Of a DNA stretch of 64,000 bases, positions 1 to 7,116 are shown piece by piece. Below the pieces are notes generated by a model that saw only the letters and a program-made list of their open reading frames with translations, was not told the DNA's origin and did not search any database. The translations under genes and the position numbers were made by a program. The first letter of the stretch is position 1, and each line of letters starts with the position of its first letter. Origin of the DNA: Thermoproteota archaeon (GTDB lineage Archaea > Korarchaeota > Korarchaeia > Korarchaeales > Korarchaeaceae); NCBI GenBank assembly GCA_027491915.1, contig JAOZGC010000002.1, positions 248,001 through 312,000 on the forward strand, read 5' to 3'.

Positions 1-2
1 GG

Positions 3-92
3 TTGGGATACAGCTACCTGGAACCGGACGAGATATACGAGGGTGTGAGGATCCTGGGCCAAAAGCTGAGGGAGCGGGAGAGTGGGGGATGA
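3..92 (+). CDS. C-terminal end of a probable PLP-dependent aminotransferase (partial)
   Basis: An open frame enters from the left edge and stops with TGA at 90-92, leaving 29 residues. The stretch YSYLEPDEIYEGVRILGQ resembles the last helix of class I aminotransferases of the archaeal/MocR-like type, where a YSYLEPDEI-like motif precedes a final helix of the form EGIRRLGEAL. The frame overlaps the next gene by 11 bases, so the two are probably cotranscribed. Only the tail is visible; the enzyme and its substrate cannot be told. Confidence 0.5.
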   Translation: MGYSYLEPDEIYEGVRILGQKLRERESGG

Positions 93-972
93 TCCCGGCT
101 TGCTCGAGGACTCTATCGTCGCCGGCCTGAGGGAGGTAATATCCAGGGCGGCGGTCTCCCTTTCGAGAGACGTTGTCTCCGCCCTCAAGGCGGCCAGAGA
201 GAGGGAAGACTCTTTCCTCGCCAGGGAGATACTGAACTCCATCCTGAAAAACATCGAAGAGGCCGAGAGGAGGGGGCTGCCCCTATGCCAGGATACGGGG
301 ACCCCCACATTCTTCGTCCACCTGGGGGACGGCTTCCCGGTGAGGTCGCGCCTCGGGGACCTCATAGCGCGCGCCGTCAGGGAGTCAACCCCCTCCGTCC
401 CCCTGAGGCCTAACACCGTCGATCCGTGGACGGGGCGGAACTCCGGGGACAACACCGGACGGGGGGTCCCAGTCATCCGCTGGTTCCCCGTGGAGGGCGA
501 CGAGCTGAGGGTGATCTACCTGGCCAAGGGTGGGGGATCGGAGAACGTGAGCAGGCTGTTCATGTTGAATCCGACCGAGGGAGTCGAGGGAATCCGGCGA
601 GCCGTCCTCCGGGCCGCGATCGACGCCGGGGGGAAGCCCTGCCCCCCGGTCATATTGGGGGTGGGCGTCGGAGGGGGGGCGGATGCGGCCCTGGAGGCGG
701 CGAAGGCCGCGACCCTGAGGAGGGTTGGATCGCGGTCGGGAGATCCGGCGGTCGCCGAGCTCGAGGAGAGGCTCCTGGAGGACGTTAACTCCCTCGGAAT
801 AGGTCCGATGGGCCTCGGGGGGAGGACCTACGCCCTGGACGTCCACGTCGATTGGATGCACAGGCACCCGGCTAGCCTGCCAGTCGCGGTGAGCATGCTG
901 TGCTGGGCCGCCCGCCGGGGGGAGGTGGTCTTCCACCCCGACGGGAGCTACGAGGTGCTGGAGCCCGGGTGA
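82..972 (+). CDS. fumA: Class I fumarate hydratase, alpha subunit
   Basis: This is the Fe-S catalytic half of a two-subunit class I fumarase (fumarate to malate) or a related tartrate dehydratase. Family marks are LCQDTGTP near residue 68, which carries a cluster cysteine, the TVDPWTGRNSGDNTG block near 112-126, GGGSENVSRL and GKPCPPVILGVGVGG with further conserved cysteines, and the end block GPMGLGGRTYALDVHVDWMHRHPASLPVAVS. The 296-residue length is normal. The GTG start at 82 lies inside the preceding gene; a TTG at 100 is an alternative. The beta subunit follows with a TGATG overlap, so the pair is translationally coupled. Substrate choice between fumarate and tartrate cannot be read directly; fumarate is the usual archaeal case. 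Confidence 0.88.
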   Translation: MGDDPGLLEDSIVAGLREVISRAAVSLSRDVVSALKAAREREDSFLAREILNSILKNIEEAERRGLPLCQDTGTPTFFVHLGDGFPVRSRLGDLIARAVRESTPSVPLRPNTVDPWTGRNSGDNTGRGVPVIRWFPVEGDELRVIYLAKGGGSENVSRLFMLNPTEGVEGIRRAVLRAAIDAGGKPCPPVILGVGVGGGADAALEAAKAATLRRVGSRSGDPAVAELEERLLEDVNSLGIGPMGLGGRTYALDVHVDWMHRHPASLPVAVSMLCWAARRGEVVFHPDGSYEVLEPG

Positions 973-1565
973 TGGGTTTGAGGGAGTGGAGGGTGAGCAC
1001 GCCCCTGTCCGAGGAGACGGTAAGGGGGATGAGGGTCGGGGACCTGGTCTGGCTCTCCGGCAGGGTGGTCACCGCCAGGGACCAGGCCCACAGGAGGGCC
1101 CTGGATCTCGCGTCGTCGGGCGGGGAGCTGCCGGTCGACCTGAGCGGAATCGCGGTGTACCACTGCGGCCCGATAGCCAGGAGGGAGGGGGAGGTCTGGA
1201 GGATATACGGGTTCGGCCCGACCACCAGCGCCAGGATGGAGCCCATGGAGGCCGAGTTCCTGAGGACCTTCGGGGTCAGGATGATCGTGGGGAAGGGCGG
1301 GATGGGGGGGAGGACGGCCGACGCCCTGGCCGAGGTGGGGGCCGTCTACGCGGCCTTCACCGGGGGGGCGAGCGTCCTGGCCACAGATTCCGTGGAGAGG
1401 GTGATCTCCGTTAATTGGCTCGACTTGGGAATCCCGGAAGCCCTCTGGGAGGTGGAGGTCAGGGATCTCGGTCCCCTGATAGTTGCGATGGACTCGGTCG
1501 GGGGGAACCTCTACAGGGAGGTCGCGTCCCACGCGGCCGAGAGGATGGGCAGGCTGCTGGGATGA
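972..1565 (+). CDS. fumB: Class I fumarate hydratase, beta subunit
   Basis: This is the swivelling C-terminal half of class I fumarase. It starts with ATG at 972, sharing the A of the alpha-subunit stop codon. Recognisable blocks are VGDLVWLSGRVVTARDQAHRR near residue 26, the IAVYHCGPIARR block near 57, FGPTTSARMEP near 78, and IVGKGGMGGRTADAL near 100. The order alpha then beta with a one-base overlap matches archaeal and many bacterial split fumarases. The 197-residue product contributes the substrate-binding serine/threonine/arginine residues in this family. Its adjacency to alpha makes the call firm. Confidence 0.88.
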   Translation: MGLREWRVSTPLSEETVRGMRVGDLVWLSGRVVTARDQAHRRALDLASSGGELPVDLSGIAVYHCGPIARREGEVWRIYGFGPTTSARMEPMEAEFLRTFGVRMIVGKGGMGGRTADALAEVGAVYAAFTGGASVLATDSVERVISVNWLDLGIPEALWEVEVRDLGPLIVAMDSVGGNLYREVASHAAERMGRLLG

Positions 1566-1573
1566 TGAGGGGC

Positions 1574-1590
1574 TCACTTTTTTACCCGCC
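1574..1590 (+). promoter_or_regulatory. Promoter of the DedA gene
   Basis: An AT-rich box (ACTTTTTTAC, about 1576-1585) is centred 27 bases before the GTG at 1608. This is the archaeal TATA-to-start spacing and suggests a leaderless transcript for the dedA-hypF pair. Confidence 0.45.
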
Positions 1591-1607
1591 GCGCGGCGCC
1601 GGGGCCC

Positions 1608-2213
1608 GTGGGCCCCCTGACCCGGGTGGTCGAGTCCGCCCTGGAGCTCCTGACGTCCGCGGTATCCCGGGGATCTTACCCGGCGATCCTCTCCCTGATG
1701 GCGCTCGAGAGCGCCCTGATACCGGTGCCCAGCGAGATCGTGATGCCCCTATCCGGATTCCTGGTCGTCAGGGGGGAGATGACTTTTTGGGGTGCGGTGA
1801 CGGCTGGGGTCTTGGGCAACCTGATCGGCTCCCTGGCGGCCTACCGCCTCGGGAGGACCTTCGGTTGGGACGGGCTCGCCAGGCTGATCGGCGGGCTGCC
1901 CTGGGCCCCCCGAGAGTTGGAGAGGGCGGATCTCTTCTTCAGGAGGTGGGGGAGACACGCGGTCTTCCTGGGGAGGATGATGCCCGCGGTCAGGACTTTC
2001 ATCTCACTTCCAGCCGGAATGTCGGGAATTCCCGAGTGGGAGTTCGCCCTGCTGACGGTCCTGGGTTCCGTCCCTTGGAACCTGGCCCTGGTCTGGGCCG
2101 GGATGATCTTGGGGGAGAACTGGCCCGCGGTCAGGAATTTCGTGGACCCCCTGATCCTGGCCGCGGCGGCCGCGGCGCTGATCTACGCGTGCGCGGTTCG
2201 GAGGAGGGAGTGA
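1608..2213 (+). CDS. DedA/SNARE-associated family membrane protein
   Basis: A 201-residue integral membrane protein with the DedA pattern: an early ALIPVPSEIVMPLSGFL segment, a GNLIGSLAAYRLGRTFG block near residues 65-80, and FLGRMMPAVRTFISLPAGMSG near 123-143. The last is the conserved F-x-x-R-x-x-P-x-x-R-x-x-x-x-x-x-A-G motif. DedA proteins act in the cytoplasmic membrane; members have been linked to lipid-carrier recycling and proton-coupled homeostasis, but the archaeal substrate is unknown. The GTG start is placed by the AT-rich box 27 bases upstream. hypF follows after 6 bases; any functional link to hydrogenase maturation is unproven. Confidence 0.82.
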   Translation: MGPLTRVVESALELLTSAVSRGSYPAILSLMALESALIPVPSEIVMPLSGFLVVRGEMTFWGAVTAGVLGNLIGSLAAYRLGRTFGWDGLARLIGGLPWAPRELERADLFFRRWGRHAVFLGRMMPAVRTFISLPAGMSGIPEWEFALLTVLGSVPWNLALVWAGMILGENWPAVRNFVDPLILAAAAAALIYACAVRRRE

Positions 2214-2219
2214 CCCGAT

Positions 2220-4553
2220 TTGAGGTCTGCCCTGATAAGGGTCTCGGGAGTGGTCCAGGGCGTGGGCTTCAGGCCCTTCGTTCACAGGATGGCCTCCAAG
2301 TGGGGGCTCAGGGGCTACGTGAAGAACATGGGGGGCAGCGAGGTCGAGATACTGGTGGAGGGCAGGGAGGACCAGATAGCCAATTTCCTGAGCTCCCTTT
2401 TCACGGAGAAACCTCCGCCCGCCAAGATAGAGGAGCTCTCCCTGCGGGAAGTCCCGCCATCCGGGTCCATCGAGTTCTCCATCCTGCCGAGCGACAGCTC
2501 CCCAAAGCTGCCGTCCATGATCCCACCGGACATAGCCATATGCGAGGGCTGCCTGGCAGAGATCCACGATCCCCGAGACAGGAGGTACAGGTACGCCCTG
2601 AACTCCTGCGCCTGGTGCGGGCCCCGCTTCTCCATGATGGAGAGGCCGCCCTACGATAGGGAGAACACCTCCATGGCGGACTTCCCCCTCTGCGACGATT
2701 GCCTCTCGGAGTACGGGGATCCAGGGAACGTCCGCAGGTTCCACGCCCAGGGCATGAGCTGCCCCGTCTGCGGTCCCAGGCTGTGGCTGGAGGAGCCGTC
2801 GGGCCTCCGGGTCGACTGCGACGACCCGATCTCCGAGGCCGCCTCCCTGATAAGGGAGGGGGAGATAGTGGCGATAAAGGGGATCGGCGGCTACCACGTG
2901 GCGGCCCTGGCGACCGACGACGGCGTGGTCGAGGAGCTCAGGAGGAGGAAGGACAGGCCCCAGAAGCCATTCGCCCTGATGGCCCTGGACCTGGTTACCG
3001 TGGAGAGGTTCGCCGAGATACCCTCGCGGGAGATCAGATCCCTGCTCGCCGGTCCGGAGAGGCCGATAGTGCTCCTCCCGGAGAGGCCCGGATCGGGCCT
3101 CTCCAGGCTGGTGGCCCCGGGTCTGAACGCGGTCGGCTTCATGCTGCCCTACACCGGGGTACACCACCTGCTGCTGGAGGAGGTGCCGGACGGGGTCCTC
3201 ATAATGACCAGCGGAAACGAGAGGGGACGCCCTATGTGCATCGACGAGGAGTGCGCCAGGCGGAGGCTGTCCGGGATCGTGGATCACATACTCCAGCACA
3301 ACAGGAGGATAGTCAACAGGGTTGACGACAGCGTGGTCAGGCTGACCGCCGGGAGGGTGACTTTCCTCCGCAGGAGCCGGGGGTACGCCCCCTCCTGGAT
3401 AAGGCTTCCCTTCAGGCTGGAGAGGCCAGTCATCGCCTTCGGAGCCGAGCTCCAGAACGCCGGTGCGGTCGCCTTCGAGGACAAGCTGATCCCCACCCAG
3501 TTCGTCGGGGACACGGACGAGTACGAGAACCTGACGTACCTCGAGAGGGCCTTGGAGTTCCTCGTCAGGTCCTATCGACTGGACCTGTCCGAGGCGGTCC
3601 TGGCCGCCGACATGCACCCGAGCTACTCGTCCAGGAGGTTGGCCGAGCTCTGGTCGATGGAGAGGGGGATGGAGCTCGTTCTTGTACAGCACCACCACGC
3701 CCACGCGGTCTCGGTGGCCGCGGAGCTCGGCGTCGACGGGGACTGGGTCGGGGTGGCCGTCGCCGCGGACGGGCTGGGCTACGGGCTGGACGGGACCCTG
3801 TGGGGCGGAGAGGTTCTCAAGTTCTCCTACCGCGGGGCGGAGAGGTTTGCCTCCCTGACTCCGGTGCCGATGCCGGGGGGAGACGCCGCCACCAGGAGAC
3901 CCCCCAGGATGCTGATAGGGGTCCTGTCGACCTTCATGGGGGACGACGAGGTGAAGGAGATCCTGCGCTCGAGGGGAATAGTGGATCACCTGCCCGGGGG
4001 GGAGGGAGAGGTGGATATCGCCCTTGCGCAGGCTAGGTCCGGCGCGCCTATGATATCCAGCGTCGGCCGGGTCATGGACGCGGCCGCCTCCCTCCTGGGG
4101 GTGTGCCACGTCAGGACCTACGAGGGGGAGCCAGCCATGAAGCTGGAGGCGGCGGCCGCGGCCGCCGACCCGCTGGAGTACTCCCTCGTCAGGAGGGACG
4201 GCATAGTCAGGGTGGACCTCCGCCGCACTTTCGAGTCCCTCATAGAGAGGAGGGAGGACGGTGTCCCCGCCCTGGCTGGCGCCTTCATATCCTCCCTGGG
4301 GGAGGCGCTGGGATCCGCCGCGGCGGAGGCCGCCGACTCCCTGGGGGTGGACCTGGTGGTCGCGAGCGGCGGGGCCGCCGTGAACACCCTCTTCATCTCG
4401 GCCATGGAGCGGGCGCTCTCGGAGTCCGGGATCAGGCTGGTTCTGAACTCCAAGCTCCCGCCGGGTGACGGCGGGGTGGCGGCGGGACAGGCCGTCTCCG
4501 CCGGACTTGGCGTTCCCTCCTATGAGAGGCCGAGGGCCACCCCTCCCCAGTAG
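2220..4553 (+). CDS. hypF: HypF, carbamoyltransferase for [NiFe] hydrogenase cyanide ligands
   Basis: HypF uses carbamoyl phosphate and ATP to make the thiocarbamate on HypE that becomes the CN ligands of the [NiFe] site. All four family regions are present in 777 residues. These are an acylphosphatase domain (1-90, with VQGVGFRPFVHRMA), two zinc motifs (C108/C111 with C130/C133, and C158/C161 with C181/C184), a YrdC-like ATP domain (about 200-390) and a Kae1-like carbamoyltransferase domain (about 400-777, with HHHAHAVSVAAE). Start is TTG at 2220, six bases after dedA. The 3' end overlaps the convergent feoB by 34 bases. It lies 2.5 kb from the hydrogenase operon. No other hyp genes or hydrogenase endopeptidase lie in the window. 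Confidence 0.95.
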   Translation: MRSALIRVSGVVQGVGFRPFVHRMASKWGLRGYVKNMGGSEVEILVEGREDQIANFLSSLFTEKPPPAKIEELSLREVPPSGSIEFSILPSDSSPKLPSMIPPDIAICEGCLAEIHDPRDRRYRYALNSCAWCGPRFSMMERPPYDRENTSMADFPLCDDCLSEYGDPGNVRRFHAQGMSCPVCGPRLWLEEPSGLRVDCDDPISEAASLIREGEIVAIKGIGGYHVAALATDDGVVEELRRRKDRPQKPFALMALDLVTVERFAEIPSREIRSLLAGPERPIVLLPERPGSGLSRLVAPGLNAVGFMLPYTGVHHLLLEEVPDGVLIMTSGNERGRPMCIDEECARRRLSGIVDHILQHNRRIVNRVDDSVVRLTAGRVTFLRRSRGYAPSWIRLPFRLERPVIAFGAELQNAGAVAFEDKLIPTQFVGDTDEYENLTYLERALEFLVRSYRLDLSEAVLAADMHPSYSSRRLAELWSMERGMELVLVQHHHAHAVSVAAELGVDGDWVGVAVAADGLGYGLDGTLWGGEVLKFSYRGAERFASLTPVPMPGGDAATRRPPRMLIGVLSTFMGDDEVKEILRSRGIVDHLPGGEGEVDIALAQARSGAPMISSVGRVMDAAASLLGVCHVRTYEGEPAMKLEAAAAAADPLEYSLVRRDGIVRVDLRRTFESLIERREDGVPALAGAFISSLGEALGSAAAEAADSLGVDLVVASGGAAVNTLFISAMERALSESGIRLVLNSKLPPGDGGVAAGQAVSAGLGVPSYERPRATPPQ

Positions 4554-6646
4554 ACGGCCGCGGCCAGTAGGATGGCCATCGCTATCTCGTAGGCGACGAC
4601 CCTCCAGACGTACTTGACGTACCTGAGCTCCTGCTTTATCGCCGCCAGGGTGGCCACGCAGGGGGTGTATGTCATCATCGCCACCGTGAGGGCGAGGGAC
4701 TGGAGCGGAGTCATCCCCAGGGCCCGGAGGGCCCCCGCGGGATCGGGGGCCCCGGTCGTCGTCACCAGGATGCTTATCACGGCCTCTTTGGCCAAGAACC
4801 CGGCCTCGAACGCGAGCATCATCCTCCAGTCGGGCAGGCCCACCAGGGATCCCAGGGGGGCCAGGGCCTTCCCCAGGGCGGCGGCGAAGGTCCCCTCAAC
4901 CGAAGAGGGATCCGACTCGAGGGCCGCCTGGGGCACGAACCCCGACGGGCCGAAGTGGAGCAGGAACCACAGGGCGACCGTGAACCCGAGTATGAGGGTC
5001 CCAGCCTTCGTCAGGAAGTGCTCCGTGTTGGTCCTCGCGTACCACCATATCACCTTCAGGCTCGGCCGGTGGTAGGGGGGTATCTCCATCACCAGCTCCG
5101 GAGCCGACCTAACCCTGAACATGAACCTGCTGATCAGGGCGCTGACCGCCAGCCACAGGACAACGGAGAGGGAGTACATGGCCAGCATCACCAGGGCCTG
5201 CCCGCCCGGATCACGGGTCACCCCGCCCGCGAGGGCGAGCATGACCACCAGCCTGGCCTGGCACGGTATTATCGGGGAGGTCATGGCCATTATCATCCTC
5301 TCCCTGTCGTCGTCCAGCGCCCGGGTGGCCATGACCGCCGGCACGTTGCATCCAAACCCAACCACGGCGGGGAAGACGGATCTCCCGGAGAGGCCGAATT
5401 TCCTGAGGAATTTGTGCAGGGAGACCGCCGACCTGGCCAGGATCCCGGTGTCCTGTAGGGCTCCGAGGAGCAGGTAGACCGTCAGGACCAGGGGGAGGAA
5501 GCTGAGCACCGCGCCGACCCCCGAGATCACCCCGTCGCACACCAGACTGACGAGCCACCCGGGCGCCCCCGAGTTGGAGAGCGCGGCCGACGCCTCCGCC
5601 CCAAGCCACTCGAAGAAGCCGCCGAGCAGTCCCGTGAGGCTTAGTTCCTCCACCGCCTCGGCCAGGTCAGGCATGCCGCCCAGGTAGAGGATCAGGTTCA
5701 GCGGGAAACCCATGTTCGCGACGAAGGCCAAGAAGAAGGTCCCAAGCATGACCCCCAGGGAGAATATGGGCCCGCCCAGTGGGTGGAGGGCCACCCGATC
5801 CAGGGCCTCGGAGAGGCCGCTCCCGAGAAGCCTGGTCCTCCTGACCCTCCCCCTGAGAAGCCGGTCTATGTACCTGTACCTGGACTCCACAGCCACCTGA
5901 TCCGGGGGGATCCTGAGGTCGATCCCCGCCTCCGACCTGACGCGCTCCGCCTCCGACTTAACCTCCTCGGAGTACCTCCCGGCGGCCTCGGCCACCTTGG
6001 GATCCCCTTCCAAGAGCCTGAGGGCGGCCCACCTGGCTGGGATGGACTCCTTCCAACCAGATTTGACGAGCAGCTTCTCGATCCTCGATATGTAGGGCTC
6101 TAAACCGTCGTAGTCTATCCTCAGGGGGTGTTTCCTCCCCTCCCTCCCCTCTGCGACCGCCAGCACCCTATCCAGCAGGGCCCCTATCCCCTCACCCCTG
6201 AGGGCCGATATCCCCACCACCGGCACCCCCAGCGCCGCGGAGATGCCCTGCAGGTCCACGTGGATGGCCCTCCTGGCGGCCACGTCCATCATGTTGACCG
6301 CAACCACCACCCTTGGGGTGATCTCCATCACCATCAGCGGCAGGTACATGGTCCTCTCGAGGGCGGTGGCGTCGGCCAGGACCACGACCACGTCCGGCCT
6401 CTCCGATATCAGGAACTCCCTGGCCACCCTCTCGGCCTCCTCGGTCACCCCGCCTATGCTGTAGGTTCCGGGCAGGTCGACTATCCTCATCTCGACGCCG
6501 TGATGGGACGTCCTTCCCTCCCTCAACTCCACGGTTACCCCGGGCCAATTGGCCACGTGGGCCGTCGCCCCGGTCAGGGCGTTGAACAGGGTGCTTTTTC
6601 CTACGTTGGGATTCCCGGCCAGCGCCACCAAGATCTCCCTGCTCAA
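4520..6646 (-). CDS. feoB: FeoB ferrous iron transporter
   Basis: This membrane G-protein imports Fe(II). The N-terminal GTPase has GNPNVGKST (G1), ANWPGVTVE (G2 region), DLPGTYSI (G3) and VNMMD (G4). Then come an all-alpha GDI-like region and a multi-span membrane domain with the Gate motifs FGCNVPAVMATR and, late in the protein, TPCVATLAAIKQE. The start is TTG at 6646, which overlaps the feoA stop as GGTTGAGC and puts the G1 motif near residue 10. A longer upstream frame exists but only runs antisense-free through feoA in another phase, so it is rejected. The product is 708 residues, within the family range. feoA-feoB form one operon. Confidence 0.95.
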   Translation of the reverse strand: MSREILVALAGNPNVGKSTLFNALTGATAHVANWPGVTVELREGRTSHHGVEMRIVDLPGTYSIGGVTEEAERVAREFLISERPDVVVVLADATALERTMYLPLMVMEITPRVVVAVNMMDVAARRAIHVDLQGISAALGVPVVGISALRGEGIGALLDRVLAVAEGREGRKHPLRIDYDGLEPYISRIEKLLVKSGWKESIPARWAALRLLEGDPKVAEAAGRYSEEVKSEAERVRSEAGIDLRIPPDQVAVESRYRYIDRLLRGRVRRTRLLGSGLSEALDRVALHPLGGPIFSLGVMLGTFFLAFVANMGFPLNLILYLGGMPDLAEAVEELSLTGLLGGFFEWLGAEASAALSNSGAPGWLVSLVCDGVISGVGAVLSFLPLVLTVYLLLGALQDTGILARSAVSLHKFLRKFGLSGRSVFPAVVGFGCNVPAVMATRALDDDRERMIMAMTSPIIPCQARLVVMLALAGGVTRDPGGQALVMLAMYSLSVVLWLAVSALISRFMFRVRSAPELVMEIPPYHRPSLKVIWWYARTNTEHFLTKAGTLILGFTVALWFLLHFGPSGFVPQAALESDPSSVEGTFAAALGKALAPLGSLVGLPDWRMMLAFEAGFLAKEAVISILVTTTGAPDPAGALRALGMTPLQSLALTVAMMTYTPCVATLAAIKQELRYVKYVWRVVAYEIAMAILLAAAVYWGGVALGLS

Positions 6647-6924
6647 CCGGTCACCTCCACCATTATCTTGGAGGCGAGCCCCCTCCCTATCGCCAGGGTT
6701 ACCCCGCGCGAGGACACCACGACCGGACCAGCCGAGTTGGCCACCACGGTCACGGGGCTCCCGGGCGTCAGCCCCATCTCCATTATCCTCCTGATCTGCC
6801 CCCTGCCCCCGCCTATCCACCTCACCACCCCGGCCCCTCCCGGGGGGACGGCCGTCAGGGGGATCAGGTTCCCGGATCCGGGCGGCGGGGGCGGCCCGCC
6901 CGCACGACCCCTCCTCCACCTCAT
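6643..6924 (-). CDS. feoA: FeoA-like SH3-domain protein
   Basis: A 93-residue protein of the FeoA type, a small cytosolic SH3-like partner of FeoB. The core is IPLTAVPPGGAGVVRWIGG, then a turn region, MEMGLTPGSPVTVV, and a final GVTLAIGRGLASKIMVE strand pair. This matches the FeoA layout L-x-x-x-x-x-G-x-x-G-x-V, then R-x-x-x-x-G-(L/I)-x-P-G, then GxxxAI. The N-terminus has an extra Arg/Gly/Pro-rich stretch of about 18 residues. ATG at 6924 lies 14 bases inside the candidate metal-repressor site, consistent with regulation of the whole feoAB unit. Confidence 0.88.
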   Translation of the reverse strand: MRWRRGRAGGPPPPPGSGNLIPLTAVPPGGAGVVRWIGGGRGQIRRIMEMGLTPGSPVTVVANSAGPVVVSSRGVTLAIGRGLASKIMVEVTG

Positions 6925-6937
6925 GCCGGATCACGAG

Positions 6938-6964
6938 TTAGGTGCTCCTAATTTTAGTATAAGA
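6938..6964 (-). promoter_or_regulatory. feoAB promoter with DtxR-like palindromic operator
   Basis: The perfect inverted repeat TTAGG-TGCT-CCTAA occupies 6938-6951, 14 bases upstream of the feoA ATG. An AT-rich promoter box read on the minus strand (CTTATACTAAAATT) abuts it at about 6951-6964. TTAGG/CCTAA half-sites are typical of iron or manganese repressors of the DtxR/IdeR/MntR family, and the site falls between the promoter box and the start, where binding would block transcription. The palindrome is direct observation; the repressor identity is inference, and no dtxR gene is in the window. Confidence 0.6.
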
Positions 6965-6990
6965 TCTTTTCCATCAGCCCTGGGAGGCCC

Positions 6991-7019
6991 GCGGCCCGCC
7001 CGGCCTCACGCCGGGCCGC
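6991..7019. other. GC-rich inverted repeat between feoA and the hydrogenase operon
   Basis: GCGGCCCG at 6991-6998 pairs with CGGGCCGC at 7012-7019 across a 13-base spacer. There is no adjacent T-tract on either strand close enough for a clear terminator. It sits upstream of both divergent promoters. Function unknown. Confidence 0.35.
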
Positions 7020-7054
7020 CCCTCCTCTTCTATTACCATAGTAAAAACCATCAC

Positions 7055-7102
7055 CTTTATATCTGTTTCGTTGTTCAACGCGCAACCTCGCTCCGCGAGG
7101 TT
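7055..7102 (+). promoter_or_regulatory. Hydrogenase operon promoter and leader hairpin
   Basis: CTTTATAT at 7055-7062 is a good archaeal TATA box. Transcription starting about 26 bases later would give a leader of about 30 bases before the ATG at 7117. The leader contains AACCTCG (7084-7090) and CGAGGTT (7096-7102), a perfect 7-bp stem with a 5-base loop, followed by a G-rich ribosome-binding stretch. Much of the likely start region lies in this stem, so it could affect initiation or serve as an operator. Confidence 0.55.
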
Positions 7103-7116
7103 TGGGGGGAACTTTG

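Noticed and set aside
2004-4109. A 701-codon open frame on the minus strand opposite hypF
   Set aside because: It is rich in Gly, Pro, Arg and His without any fold pattern, and mirrors the GC-rich hypF coding strand, which has complete domain motifs.
6647-6934. Extension of feoB by 96 codons upstream to 6934
   Set aside because: The extension overlaps feoA in another frame, is low-complexity, and the TTG at 6646 sits exactly at the feoA stop with the GTPase motif near residue 10.
6991-7019. Intrinsic terminator between feoA and the hydrogenase operon
   Set aside because: Neither strand brings a gene end here; both flanking genes start from this gap and there is no T-tract beside the stem.
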